Part shown: piece after piece, positions 1 through 9,487 of the stretch
How positions within the stretch are numbered: position 1 is the first letter of the stretch
Layout of the letters: every line of letters starts with the position of its first letter
NCBI GenBank assembly: GCA_937889225.1
Contig: CALAST010000077.1
Coordinates: 1-64,000, forward strand
Reading direction: 5' to 3'
DNA length: 64,000 nucleotides
Origin: an uncultured Lachnobacterium sp.
GTDB taxonomy: Bacteria; Bacillota; Clostridia; Lachnospirales; Lachnospiraceae
Translations under genes and position numbers: made by a program
Notes under the pieces: generated by a model
The model's database searches: none
What the model was told of the DNA's origin: nothing
Seen by the model: the letters and a program-made list of their open reading frames with translations, nothing else

Positions 1-185
1 CACAAATAGTAGGCAGATTTTCGTAGTTTTGCGAGTATAGCCGAACCACAAATCAACTGTTTAGCCTATAGGCGACGGAGCAAAACAAGAAAATCAACGT
101 ATTTGGGGCTATCAGTCTTATGTATAAAAATTAAATTTTGTATCATATTTGATATTTGCTCATTTATAGTTTCTATATCACAATT
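1..185 (-). other. structured non-coding stretch downstream of pheA
   Basis: No gene is visible. The stretch can fold: positions 16-32 (GATTTTC-gta-GTTTTGC) pair with 80-95 (GCAAAAC-aa-GAAAATC), and between them lies the perfect palindrome GCCTATAGGC at 64-73. ATAGCC at 37-42 could alternatively pair with GGCTAT near 107-112. No U-tract marks it as a simple terminator. It could be the edge of a dispersed intergenic repeat or of an RNA that continues outside the window. Function not assigned. Confidence 0.3.
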
Positions 186-1316
186 TTAATATGTACCCAA
201 TATCTTAAGGGAACTTGCTTCTTCTTTAATGCCCTTTAATGCATTGATAACCGCTGTGTCTTCCAATGTGCCTTCAAAGTCTACAAAGAATCGATACTCC
301 CATTTTCTGCCACGAATTGGGCGAGATTGAATATTGGTCATATTTATATTATTGTAAATAAAGTGTGACAGCATATTGTAAAGCGAACCGCTTTCATGTG
401 CGATTTCAAAGCAGATACTAATTTTATTAGATGTTTCCAAACAAATTTTTCTGTTGGAGATGATAATAAAGCGTGTTGCGTTGTTGTCATTATTGGAAAT
501 ATTTTTATCCAATACTTTTAGGCCATATAGTTGTGCGGTAAGTTCACTCGCAATTGCAGCCGATTCTTTCTTATTGTCGTCCTTAATCTTCTTTGCTGCA
601 ACTGCTGTGTTTTTCATACTGATTTTTTCCCAATCTGCATGTCGATACAGATAATCGCTGCATTGCATAAGTGCTTGCGGATGGGAATATACCTGTTGAA
701 TATCTTCTACATTTGCATCTTCTGTTCCTAATAATACATGGCGGATATTAATAATCTGCTCTCCCACAATATAATTGTCATATTCTACCAAAAGGTCATA
801 ATTTTCGGATACAATTCCTGCAGAAGAATTTTCAATCGGAAGAACGGCAAAGTCGGCTTTGTCATTTTTAATCGCTTCCATCGCATCTTTCCATGTTTCT
901 ACATGAAAACTGTCACATTCCGCACCAAAATATTCCATCATTGCCTGCTGGCTGTAAGCCCCCTCTACACCTTGGAAAACAATACGGGCTTTTTGATTGT
1001 CAAAACCGGATATCGTTTCAAATTCCGGCTTTTCTACCATGCCATTTGCGGCAAGAAGCTGATATTGTTTTTTGCGGCTTACTGCCATAATCTGTTGGAA
1101 TAATTCTAAAATGCCAAGTTTCGTAAATTCGGAAGATGCTTTTGCAGAAAGGTTGTTCAACTTGCTTACTTCCCTTTCTTTATCAAATACCTTTTTTCCC
1201 GTTGCGATTTTAAACGCAGCTACTTCTTCTGCAATTTTCATACGTTTTTCATAAAGTGCTACAATTTCATTGTCAATTTTATCAATTTCATCTCTTAATA
1301 CAAGTAAGTCTGTCAT
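186..1316 (-). CDS. pheA: chorismate mutase / prephenate dehydratase (P-protein)
   Basis: Bifunctional enzyme of 376 aa for phenylalanine synthesis in the cytosol: chorismate to prephenate, then prephenate to phenylpyruvate. The AroQ-like mutase domain occupies about residues 1-85 (DEIDKIDNEI near the start). The dehydratase domain follows at about 110-285 and ends with the conserved NNATRFIII. A C-terminal ACT domain carries HESGSLYNML and SRPIRGRKWEYRFF, the region that binds phenylalanine in this family; most members read ESRP where this one reads QSRP. Feedback inhibition by phenylalanine is therefore expected. Start chosen at ATG 1316, with AAAGGTGG 8 nt upstream; the in-frame GTG at 1328 lies inside that site. 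It follows polC by 23 nt and is the last gene of the uppS-to-pheA run. Confidence 0.95.
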   Translation of the reverse strand: MTDLLVLRDEIDKIDNEIVALYEKRMKIAEEVAAFKIATGKKVFDKEREVSKLNNLSAKASSEFTKLGILELFQQIMAVSRKKQYQLLAANGMVEKPEFETISGFDNQKARIVFQGVEGAYSQQAMMEYFGAECDSFHVETWKDAMEAIKNDKADFAVLPIENSSAGIVSENYDLLVEYDNYIVGEQIINIRHVLLGTEDANVEDIQQVYSHPQALMQCSDYLYRHADWEKISMKNTAVAAKKIKDDNKKESAAIASELTAQLYGLKVLDKNISNNDNNATRFIIISNRKICLETSNKISICFEIAHESGSLYNMLSHFIYNNINMTNIQSRPIRGRKWEYRFFVDFEGTLEDTAVINALKGIKEEASSLKILGTY

Positions 1317-1339
1317 AGTCCTATCCACCTTTATATAGT

Positions 1340-4300
1340 TTAAAAATCAAACAACGACAACTGATTTGATTCCGGTAAATCTCCAAGCAACCCTAAATCA
1401 CTCATCAAATCAATCAATGTCTTGGATACCTTTGTTCGCTCCCGAAAATCATCTTTGGATAAAAACGGTCCGTCTTTTGCTGCTTCTGCAATGGATACTG
1501 CTGCAATATCGCCTAATCCATCTATGGAACTAAACGAAGGCATAAGTTTTCCATCAATAATCTGGAAGCGATGCGGCTGTGCCCGATACAAATCAATTGG
1601 CATAAATGTAAATCCTCTTGCATACATTTCCTGAACCAAACGCATATCTTTTAATACATCTTGCTCTTTTTTGGATAAACTATCTTTTCGTTTTTTATAA
1701 TCTTTCAGATAATTTTCCAATCGCTCCTTGCCTTGACACATCAGTTCATAACTAAATCCTGTCGCACGAATGGAAAAATAAGAAGCATAGTACGCAAGCG
1801 GATAAAACACCTTACAGTAAGCAATACGCCATGCCATCATAACATAAGCTGCTGCATGGGCTTTTGGGAACATATATTTTATCTTTTTACAAGACCAAAT
1901 ATACCAATCCGGTACATCGTGAGCTTTCATGCTTTCTTCCCATTCCGGCTTTAAGCCTTTTCCTTTACGAACCGATTCCATAATCGTAAAGGATTCTTCA
2001 CTATCCATGCCTTTTCCAATCAGATAGGTCATAATATCGTCTCGTGTGCAAATGGCTGTCGAAATAGTTGCTTTTTTCTCCTGAATAAGTGTCTGTGCAT
2101 TTCCAAGCCATACGTCTGTACCGTGTGAAAGTCCTGCAATTCGAATCAAATCGGAAAACTCCTGCGGATTGGTATCAAGCAACATGCCCATCGCAAAATC
2201 TGTTCCAAATTCGGGAATTCCAAGCGCACCAAGCAAACATCCGTCAATATCTTCCGGTTCAATTCCTAGTGCTTTCGTACTTTGGAATAAGGACATAACT
2301 GCCTTATCATCAAGCGGAATCTGTGTTGGGTCTACGCCTGTTAAATCCTGAAGCATACGAATCATGGTTGGGTCATCATGTCCGAGAATATCAAGTTTTA
2401 GCAGATTGTGGTCTATTGAATGATAATCAAAGTGAGTTGTTGTAATATCTACCGTCATATCATTTGCGGGATGCTGTACCGGTGTGAATGTATTGATATT
2501 TTCTCCCATCGGAAGTACGATAATTCCACCCGGATGTTGTCCTGTGGTTCTATGAATCCCTACGCAGCCTCCTACAATACGCTCAATTTCACAAGTACGT
2601 TTTCGAATGCCACGTTCTTCATAATAATTTTTCACATACCCAAATGCCGTCTTATCCGCAAGCGTACCAATCGTTCCTGCTTTATACGTCTGCCCTTCTC
2701 CGAAAATAACCTCTGTATACTTATGTGCTTTACTTTGGTATTCGCCGGAAAAATTTAAGTCAATATCCGGCTCTTTATTCCCTTTAAAGCCTAAGAATGT
2801 CTCAAACGGAATATCAAATCCTTCTTTTTTTAGCGGTCGCCCACACACAGGGCAGTTTTTATCCGGCATATCACAGCCGCCTCGTCCTGCAAAGGCTTTT
2901 ACTTCCTCCGAATCAAAATCGCTGTATTTGCAATATTCGCACAAATAATGTGCCTGTAATGGGTTTACCTCTGTAACACCCGACATCGTTGCTACAAAGG
3001 AGCTTCCTACCGAACCTCGCGAACCTACCAAATAACCATCTTCATTTGATTTCCACACTAATTTCTGTGCAATAATGTACATTACGGCATATCCATTGGA
3101 AATAATGGAGTTTAATTCTCGTTCCAAACGTTCATATACCACATCCGGCAACTTCTCTCCATACATCTTATGTGCCTTATTATAACAGATATCACGCAGC
3201 ATTTGGTCAGAATTTTCAATAATTGGCGGACACTTATCCGGTCTTACAGGCGAAATCCACTCGCACATATCTGCAATTTTGTTTGTGTTAGTAATAACCA
3301 CTTCCTCCGCTTTTGCACTTCCCAAATAAGAAAATTCCTTTAACATTTCCTCTGTTGTACGCAAATAAAGTGGAGCTTGGTCATCTGCATCTTTAAATCC
3401 TTTGCCTGCCATAATAATACGACGATAAATTTCATCCTCCGGGTCTAAAAAATGCACATCACACGTTGCAACAACCAATTTCTGAAAATCTTCTCCCAAT
3501 TTTACAATGCGTTTATTGATATTTATAATATCTTCTTTTGAAGAAACCAAAGAATCCTCATCACGAAGCATAAATGCATTGTTTCCAAGCGGCTGGATTT
3601 CCAAATAATCATAAAACTCTACAATTCGTGAAATTTCTTCTTCCGGTCTGCCATTTAAAATGGCACGATACAATTCCCCTGCTTCACATGCAGAACCAAG
3701 AAGTAAACCATTTCGGTATTTTAAAAACTCTGATTTTGGGATACGCGGTCTTTTATTGTAATACGTAATATGCGAAAGTGAAATTAAATTATAAAGGTTC
3801 GTTCTGCCTTGGTCGCAAGTCGCTAAAATAACCGCATGATAGGTTGGCATTTTCATAATATTGGAAACAGAGGTTGTTCCAACCTCATTAATCTTATCCA
3901 AATCTTCAATGCCTCTGTCATAGAGCATTGGAATAAATTTCACAAAAATTTCCGCAGTACATGCCGCATCATCAACTGCCCTATGATGATTATCTAATGG
4001 AACACCGACTGCTTTTGCTACCGTATCCAATTTAAAACGATTTAAATTCGGCAAAAGAAAACGTGCCAAAGCAACCGTATCAATGACTGTAGGCATAAAT
4101 GTCATTCCTAAATCTGCTGCGTTTTTGCGAATAAAACTCATATCAAACTCTGCATTATGTGCCACCATAACCGCACCTTCGCAAAACGCGAGAAAGTCCG
4201 GAAGTACTTTCTCAATCGTAGGAGCTGACACTACCATATCATCATTGATATGTGTCAATTCTTCGATACGAAACGGAATTGGCACATTCGGATTGACAAA

Positions 4301-5974
4301 TGTTGAGAAACGGTCTGTAATTTTCCCCTTTTCTACCTTAACTGCCCCAATTTCGATAATCTTATTGACTTGTGGGCTAAATCCTGTCGTTTCAATATCA
4401 AATACAACAAATACATCTTCTAAGGACTGTCCGCAGCTATCCGTAACAATCCCTTTTAAATCATCTACCAGATAGGCTTCCACACCATAAATAATCTTAA
4501 TGTCACTTGGTCCTTTGACTGCATGTCCAGCTTCCGGGAATGCCTGTACATCGCCATGGTCTGTTATGGCAATGGCTTTATGTCCCCACATCCTTGCACG
4601 GGCAATAATTGACTTTGCATCGGAAACAGCATCCATATCACTCATTTTCGTATGACAATGTAATTCTACACGCTTTTCAGGACTTGTATCCATTCGAACC
4701 GTGGTAAAATCGGAGATTTTTTTTATCCCCGTAATTGATGTGATAGTCAAATCGCTGTCAAACTTATCAATATTTGCCACACCTTTTACTTTTATGAAAT
4801 TTCCCGGCTTTAATCCCGCTGAAAGCTCACCTACATCTTCGTTTCTTGCAAAAATTTTCAAAACAATCGTATCCGTAAAATCTGTAACACTAAAGATAAT
4901 AATCGTCTTTTCATTTCGGATTTCTCTTTTATCCAAAGAAAGTACCTTTCCACGAATGACAACTTCTCCAATCGGTCCATCGATTTTCTCGATTTCCATT
5001 GGCTCATCATCAAAATCCCTACCGTAAATCACATCCGGATTGTCGGATTTTTTACTGCCCGGTTCATAACGCTTACGAAACTCGCCTTTTCTCTCAAAAC
5101 GATTTTCATACGGCTTTTTGCCGGATTGCTTTCCATTTAGGTCTGTTTTTACGTTAGTTGGATTGTGTAATACTTTATTTGTAGGAACATTTTCCTGTGT
5201 GTTCTGCGAATTCCCCACAACAGCTTCATTTCTTAGAAGATTTGCATTTGACACATTACTTCTATTTTCTGTAAAATTCCCATCTGCCACATTGCTTCCA
5301 TTTTCAAAACCATATTCACCTGCCCGAGACGTTTCCTGCAAAACAAGCAATTCATCATTCTTTGATTCTTCACTATCGGTATCTGATTTTTCCATATGAG
5401 TACGTGCCATAATCGCCCTTACTTGCTGGCGAATCTGCTCATTTGAATTCTTTCTGTGCTTACTTTCTTTTGGTTCTCTATATTCTACAGAAATCGCAAG
5501 ATTTAAACCACATCGTTCACAGATTACTTTTTCCAAAAATTCAACGATTTCCTCACCTCGCGTTTTCGCAATAATCGTCTCATCCATTGTAAGATGCAGC
5601 TTGTCCGGTGCAGTAAAATCCATCTCTGCTGTTCGCAAAAGATTATATTCCAACACACTATATGCATTTAATTCTTCCATGATACTGTCTTTATAAACCT
5701 GCATCAATGTTTGTGCGTTGTATTGTCCTGACAACGTAAATTTTTCAATAATCTTGATACATATGTCTTTTGAAGGAAACAGCTGTTTTTTGATTTCCTG
5801 TTCCAAATACCAAATTTTTTTCTTAAAAATCAATCTTTCTGCATTTAAATAAATGCGAATATGACTTCTATCATGATTCGCACTTACTTTTGTTACTTCT
5901 GCTTTTTCCAATAAGCTCTGTGTTTCTGCATCTACCTTTAACGTTGGAAACACTTCTAAAAATGTCTTTGACAT
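1340..5974 (-). CDS. polC: DNA polymerase III alpha subunit, PolC type
   Basis: Replicative polymerase of low-GC Gram-positives with built-in 3'-5' proofreading, 1544 aa (B. subtilis PolC is about 1437). Order seen: N-terminal domain (about 1-190), a low-complexity Asn/Glu/Lys-rich linker (about 196-310), an OB fold (about 330-430), the first half of the PHP domain (HCHTKMSDMDAV, AITDHGDV), the DEDDh exonuclease inserted in it (FDIETTGFSP near 525; HHRAVDDA), the rest of PHP, a Cys-rich zinc region (CEYCKY, CDMPDKNCPVCGRP), and the polymerase palm (PDIDLNFSGEYQ). It ends QLSLFDF, a classic beta-clamp binding peptide. Start at ATG 5974 has GGAG 7 nt upstream. It lies 12 nt after ispG. The linker accounts for most of the extra length. 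Confidence 0.97.
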   Translation of the reverse strand: MSKTFLEVFPTLKVDAETQSLLEKAEVTKVSANHDRSHIRIYLNAERLIFKKKIWYLEQEIKKQLFPSKDICIKIIEKFTLSGQYNAQTLMQVYKDSIMEELNAYSVLEYNLLRTAEMDFTAPDKLHLTMDETIIAKTRGEEIVEFLEKVICERCGLNLAISVEYREPKESKHRKNSNEQIRQQVRAIMARTHMEKSDTDSEESKNDELLVLQETSRAGEYGFENGSNVADGNFTENRSNVSNANLLRNEAVVGNSQNTQENVPTNKVLHNPTNVKTDLNGKQSGKKPYENRFERKGEFRKRYEPGSKKSDNPDVIYGRDFDDEPMEIEKIDGPIGEVVIRGKVLSLDKREIRNEKTIIIFSVTDFTDTIVLKIFARNEDVGELSAGLKPGNFIKVKGVANIDKFDSDLTITSITGIKKISDFTTVRMDTSPEKRVELHCHTKMSDMDAVSDAKSIIARARMWGHKAIAITDHGDVQAFPEAGHAVKGPSDIKIIYGVEAYLVDDLKGIVTDSCGQSLEDVFVVFDIETTGFSPQVNKIIEIGAVKVEKGKITDRFSTFVNPNVPIPFRIEELTHINDDMVVSAPTIEKVLPDFLAFCEGAVMVAHNAEFDMSFIRKNAADLGMTFMPTVIDTVALARFLLPNLNRFKLDTVAKAVGVPLDNHHRAVDDAACTAEIFVKFIPMLYDRGIEDLDKINEVGTTSVSNIMKMPTYHAVILATCDQGRTNLYNLISLSHITYYNKRPRIPKSEFLKYRNGLLLGSACEAGELYRAILNGRPEEEISRIVEFYDYLEIQPLGNNAFMLRDEDSLVSSKEDIININKRIVKLGEDFQKLVVATCDVHFLDPEDEIYRRIIMAGKGFKDADDQAPLYLRTTEEMLKEFSYLGSAKAEEVVITNTNKIADMCEWISPVRPDKCPPIIENSDQMLRDICYNKAHKMYGEKLPDVVYERLERELNSIISNGYAVMYIIAQKLVWKSNEDGYLVGSRGSVGSSFVATMSGVTEVNPLQAHYLCEYCKYSDFDSEEVKAFAGRGGCDMPDKNCPVCGRPLKKEGFDIPFETFLGFKGNKEPDIDLNFSGEYQSKAHKYTEVIFGEGQTYKAGTIGTLADKTAFGYVKNYYEERGIRKRTCEIERIVGGCVGIHRTTGQHPGGIIVLPMGENINTFTPVQHPANDMTVDITTTHFDYHSIDHNLLKLDILGHDDPTMIRMLQDLTGVDPTQIPLDDKAVMSLFQSTKALGIEPEDIDGCLLGALGIPEFGTDFAMGMLLDTNPQEFSDLIRIAGLSHGTDVWLGNAQTLIQEKKATISTAICTRDDIMTYLIGKGMDSEESFTIMESVRKGKGLKPEWEESMKAHDVPDWYIWSCKKIKYMFPKAHAAAYVMMAWRIAYCKVFYPLAYYASYFSIRATGFSYELMCQGKERLENYLKDYKKRKDSLSKKEQDVLKDMRLVQEMYARGFTFMPIDLYRAQPHRFQIIDGKLMPSFSSIDGLGDIAAVSIAEAAKDGPFLSKDDFRERTKVSKTLIDLMSDLGLLGDLPESNQLSLFDF

Positions 5975-5986
5975 TTCATCACTCCA

Positions 5987-7039
5987 TTACTTCCAGTTCT
6001 CTAACTCATATCGCAATGCAGAAAGTAATTCTGCTTCCGGCACTTTTTTGTAGACTTCCCCTTTTTTAATGATAAGCCCTTCTCCAATGCCTCCGGCAAC
6101 ACCAAGGTCTGCTTCTTTTGCTTCTCCCGGTCCATTTACCACGCAGCCCATAACTGCTACTTTAATATCAAGTGGGAACTCTGCAACCATGGTTTCTACC
6201 TGATTTGCAAGACCAATCAAATCAATCTGCGTTCTTCCACAAGTCGGGCAGGAAACAACTTCAATGCCGCCTGTTCGAAGCCCAAGTGTGCGAAGAATCA
6301 ATTTTGCAGATTTAATTTCTTCCACAGGGTCACCTGTTAAAGATACACGAATCGTATCGCCAATTCCTTGGTTTAAAATGAGTCCAAGACCAATGGAAGA
6401 TTTGATATTTCCGCTAATAATCGTTCCTGCCTCTGTAATTCCTACATGAAGTGGATGATGTGTCTTTTCTGCAATTAATTCATGGGCTTTTACACACATC
6501 ATAACATCAGAAGATTTAATGCTGACTACCAGATTGTCATATCCCATATCTTCAATGATACGAACCTTGTCCAATGCACTTTCCACAATGCCTTCTGCTG
6601 TTACACCATTGTACTTTTCTACAAGCTGTTTTTCCAAAGAACCGCTGTTTACACCGACACGAATCGGAATATTGCGTTCTTTTGCTACATCTACAACTGC
6701 TTTTACGTTCTCAATCGCACCAATATTTCCCGGATTAATGCGGATTTTGTCAGCTCCATTTTCCATTGCTGCAATCGCAAGGCGATAGTCAAAATGAATA
6801 TCCGCAACTACAGGAATGGATACTTGCTTTTTAATTTCTGCCAAAGCCTTTGCAGCTTCCATTGTCGGAACTGCACAACGAATAATGTCACAACCTGCCT
6901 TTGTTAATTTTTGAATCTGTGCAACCGTTGCGGTTACATCCTCTGTTTTTGTATTTGTCATGGATTGAATCAGAATCGGATTTTCTCCACCAATCACACG
7001 ATTTCCAATCCACACTTCCTTTGTAAGTTTCTTTTCCAT
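5987..7039 (-). CDS. ispG: 4-hydroxy-3-methylbut-2-enyl diphosphate synthase (IspG/GcpE)
   Basis: Iron-sulfur enzyme of the MEP pathway that reduces MEcPP to HMBPP for isoprenoid precursors, 350 aa, the usual length for the bacterial short form. An N-terminal TIM barrel begins PILIQSMTNTKT and contains ADIHFDYRLA and KIRINPGNIG. The C-terminal reductase-like domain carries the three cluster cysteines in SCPTCGRTQ and VMGCVVNGPGEA. Start at ATG 7039, with AAGGGG 8 nt upstream. It sits between rseP and polC, where Bacillus has proS, and shares the run with dxr, another MEP-pathway gene, and with uppS, which uses the product. Confidence 0.97.
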   Translation of the reverse strand: MEKKLTKEVWIGNRVIGGENPILIQSMTNTKTEDVTATVAQIQKLTKAGCDIIRCAVPTMEAAKALAEIKKQVSIPVVADIHFDYRLAIAAMENGADKIRINPGNIGAIENVKAVVDVAKERNIPIRVGVNSGSLEKQLVEKYNGVTAEGIVESALDKVRIIEDMGYDNLVVSIKSSDVMMCVKAHELIAEKTHHPLHVGITEAGTIISGNIKSSIGLGLILNQGIGDTIRVSLTGDPVEEIKSAKLILRTLGLRTGGIEVVSCPTCGRTQIDLIGLANQVETMVAEFPLDIKVAVMGCVVNGPGEAKEADLGVAGGIGEGLIIKKGEVYKKVPEAELLSALRYELENWK

Positions 7040-7167
7040 CTAACTTGCCCCTTTCTATTTCGATATCTCTTAAATATTTGTGAAACTTAAAAAATCACTT
7101 GTAGAGCCTTCTAAAATCTCCCCATAGCCATTTTCTAATTCCTCTATTACTTCTAAAGTTTCCACTT

Positions 7168-8208
7168 TTACATAAAGAATACTTTGCGAATATCATTAAA
7201 TAATACCACAACCATAAGTGCCAACAACAGTAAAATTCCTACGGTATGAATCATACCCTCTTTTTCCTGGTCAATAGCTTTTCCACGAACTGCCTCGATA
7301 ATCAAAAATACCAATCTTCCACCATCCAAAGCCGGAAGCGGAAGCAAGTTCATCACACCAAGATTTGCAGATAACAAAATCGTCCAGTTTAACATATTTA
7401 AAAAGGCATAATAATATCCGCTGTCTTCTACGGATTCTTCATACGTAGAACCAATGCTGCTTACAATTCCTACCGGTCCGCTTAAATCATTAACAGAAAC
7501 TCCACCGCCAACTAAAAGTTTCAAACTATCAATCGTGGTCGAAATGTTATAGCCCACTTCACGAACTGCATATACAATTGTCTCCAAAAATCCTGTTTTT
7601 TCTCTTTGCATTGGAGAATAAAATCCATATAAATAACGATTTTCTTCTTCTACATACTTCGGAATAAGCGTCGTTTCGTGCTCTACGCCATCTCTTTCAT
7701 ATACAATTTCCATTGGTTCGCCCGGATGAAACAAGGTATAGTTGCTTACTTCCCTATAGAAATAAATATTTTTTCCATTGATTTCCGTAATCACATCGCC
7801 ATCCTGCAAACCTGCTTCCTCTGCTGCATAGCCTTCCACAACACCCGAAATTTTTGGAATATCAAAACCAATACATCCAATCAATACAACGGAGAATACA
7901 AACGCCATAATAAAATTGAAAAATGGACCTGCAAATACTACACTAATTCTCGCCCAAACGCCTTTATTGCCAAATGCACGGCTATCCGTTGAGGATTCAT
8001 CTTCTCCTTCCATCATACACGCCCCACCAAATGGCAGCAACTTTAAGGAATACTTTGTTTCCCCTTTTGTAAAACCAACTAATGTCGGTCCTAATCCAAG
8101 CGAAAATTCATTGACACGAATCCCATTTGCTTTTGCCAATAAGAAATGGCCCAATTCATGAAATAAAATAATAATACTAAAAATAAGAATTGCTATAAAA
8201 ATACTCAA
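7168..8208 (-). CDS. rseP: site-2 membrane zinc metalloprotease RseP/RasP (YluC)
   Basis: Intramembrane protease, 346 aa, that cleaves transmembrane substrates such as anti-sigma factors and signal peptides (RasP in Bacillus). The zinc motif FHELGH lies in the first membrane segment, a PDZ domain spans about residues 110-190 (EEAGLQDGDVITEINGK), and the third zinc ligand region NLLPLPALDGGR is near 285, followed by C-terminal membrane helices. The start is TTG at 8208, 1 nt after the dxr stop; the AGGTGG site lies inside the dxr 3' end, so the two genes are translationally coupled. The neighbours cdsA, dxr and polC match the Bacillus order. Substrates are not visible from the sequence. Confidence 0.95.
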   Translation of the reverse strand: MSIFIAILIFSIIILFHELGHFLLAKANGIRVNEFSLGLGPTLVGFTKGETKYSLKLLPFGGACMMEGEDESSTDSRAFGNKGVWARISVVFAGPFFNFIMAFVFSVVLIGCIGFDIPKISGVVEGYAAEEAGLQDGDVITEINGKNIYFYREVSNYTLFHPGEPMEIVYERDGVEHETTLIPKYVEEENRYLYGFYSPMQREKTGFLETIVYAVREVGYNISTTIDSLKLLVGGGVSVNDLSGPVGIVSSIGSTYEESVEDSGYYYAFLNMLNWTILLSANLGVMNLLPLPALDGGRLVFLIIEAVRGKAIDQEKEGMIHTVGILLLLALMVVVLFNDIRKVFFM

Positions 8209-8209
8209 A

Positions 8210-9352
8210 TTACCACCTGCTACCTATAAATTCATAGGCTTCCTGTTCTGTTGCTAAAATTTCTTCCAAAGTCGGATTTGCAATAAATCCGATTTTGTTC
8301 ATAGTTTCCTCAATAATATCTGTAATTTCCAGATATTTTATTTTGCGGTCTAAGAAAAGTGCAACTGCCTTTTCATTTGCCGCATTAAACGCTACCGGTA
8401 TGTTTCCGCCTCTTGTCATTGCTTCATATGCCAATGCAAGCCCACGGAATGTATCCGTATCCGGTTTTTCAAATGTCATATTGGATAATGCAAATAAATC
8501 TAATCGTTTTCCGGATAATGGACGGCGTTTTGGATAATACAATGCATACTGAATCGGCAGACGCATATCCGGTGTTCCAAGCTGTGCAATAACTGCACCG
8601 TCTTCATATTCTACTGCCGAATGAATGACACTCTGTGGATGCACAACTACCTGAATACGGTCTAAATCAACATCAAACAGCCATTTTGCCTCCATAACTT
8701 CCAGTCCTTTATTGACAAGCGTAGAAGAATCAATGGTAATTTTTCTGCCCATCGCCCAATTTGGATGCTTCAAGGCATCTTCTACCTGAATATTTGTAAG
8801 TTCCTCACGTTTTCTTCCACGGAAAGGTCCTCCTGAAGCTGTAAGAAGTATCTTACTAATTTTATTCTCTCTTTCGCCCTGTAATGACTGAAAAATAGCA
8901 CTATGTTCACTATCTACCGGCAAAATTGAAACATTATGTTTCTTCGCAAGCGGCATAATGATATGTCCTGCCGTAACAAGCGTCTCTTTATTTGCAAGTG
9001 CAATATCTTTTCCTGCTTCAATCGCCGCAATCGTTGGACGAATACCAAGCATTCCTACAATCGCAGTAACAACAATTTCCACTTCCGGCTGAATGCAAAC
9101 TTCTATCAGACCTTCCATTCCCGCAAAAACAGGAATATTTAAATCTTTTGTATTAGCACGAAGTTTTAATGCATCCCGTTCTTCCCATACACTTACCATT
9201 TTTGGATGAAATTCACGCATTTGTTCTTCCATCAATTTAATATTTCCACCGCAGGATAACGCAATAATTTCGATATCCCCCTGTTCTCTTACCACATCCA
9301 AAGTCTGCGTTCCAATCGAACCTGTTGAACCTAAAACCGCTATTTTTTTCAT
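8210..9352 (-). CDS. dxr: 1-deoxy-D-xylulose 5-phosphate reductoisomerase
   Basis: NADPH-dependent MEP-pathway enzyme converting DXP to MEP, 380 aa, the usual size. The NADP-binding start reads KKIAVLGSTGSIGTQTLDVV. Active-site stretches include PVDSEHSAIFQ, TASGGPFRG, LKHPNWAMGRKITIDSSTL and NKGLEVMEAKWLF. Start chosen at ATG 9352, with AAAGGAA 5 nt upstream; the longer frame up to 9394 lacks a site and adds 14 residues unlike the family. It overlaps the expression signals of rseP and follows a 135-nt gap after cdsA that holds a separate hairpin. Confidence 0.97.
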   Translation of the reverse strand: MKKIAVLGSTGSIGTQTLDVVREQGDIEIIALSCGGNIKLMEEQMREFHPKMVSVWEERDALKLRANTKDLNIPVFAGMEGLIEVCIQPEVEIVVTAIVGMLGIRPTIAAIEAGKDIALANKETLVTAGHIIMPLAKKHNVSILPVDSEHSAIFQSLQGERENKISKILLTASGGPFRGRKREELTNIQVEDALKHPNWAMGRKITIDSSTLVNKGLEVMEAKWLFDVDLDRIQVVVHPQSVIHSAVEYEDGAVIAQLGTPDMRLPIQYALYYPKRRPLSGKRLDLFALSNMTFEKPDTDTFRGLALAYEAMTRGGNIPVAFNAANEKAVALFLDRKIKYLEITDIIEETMNKIGFIANPTLEEILATEQEAYEFIGSRW

Positions 9353-9397
9353 AATAGTTCCTTTCCGTGTATTATTACATGTTTCATTTTTCACACA

Positions 9398-9428
9398 CCC
9401 ACTTAGTGCTTTACAAACTTGAAGTGGG
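9398..9428. repeat. hairpin in the cdsA-dxr gap, possible IS200/IS605-type end remnant
   Basis: On the plus strand CCCACTT (9398-9404) pairs with AAGTGGG (9422-9428) around a 17-nt loop and is followed by GGACTTCTTTGATTCGG. Subterminal hairpins followed by GGGGA-type sequence resemble the ends of IS200/IS605 (tnpB-type) elements. No transposase or second end is seen in the window. This is resemblance from memory only. It could equally be an intercistronic RNA hairpin. Confidence 0.25.
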
Positions 9429-9487
9429 GGACTTCTTTGATTCGGTTAACTTTCTATCTTATTTTCCCCATCTTTCTAAGCCATATC

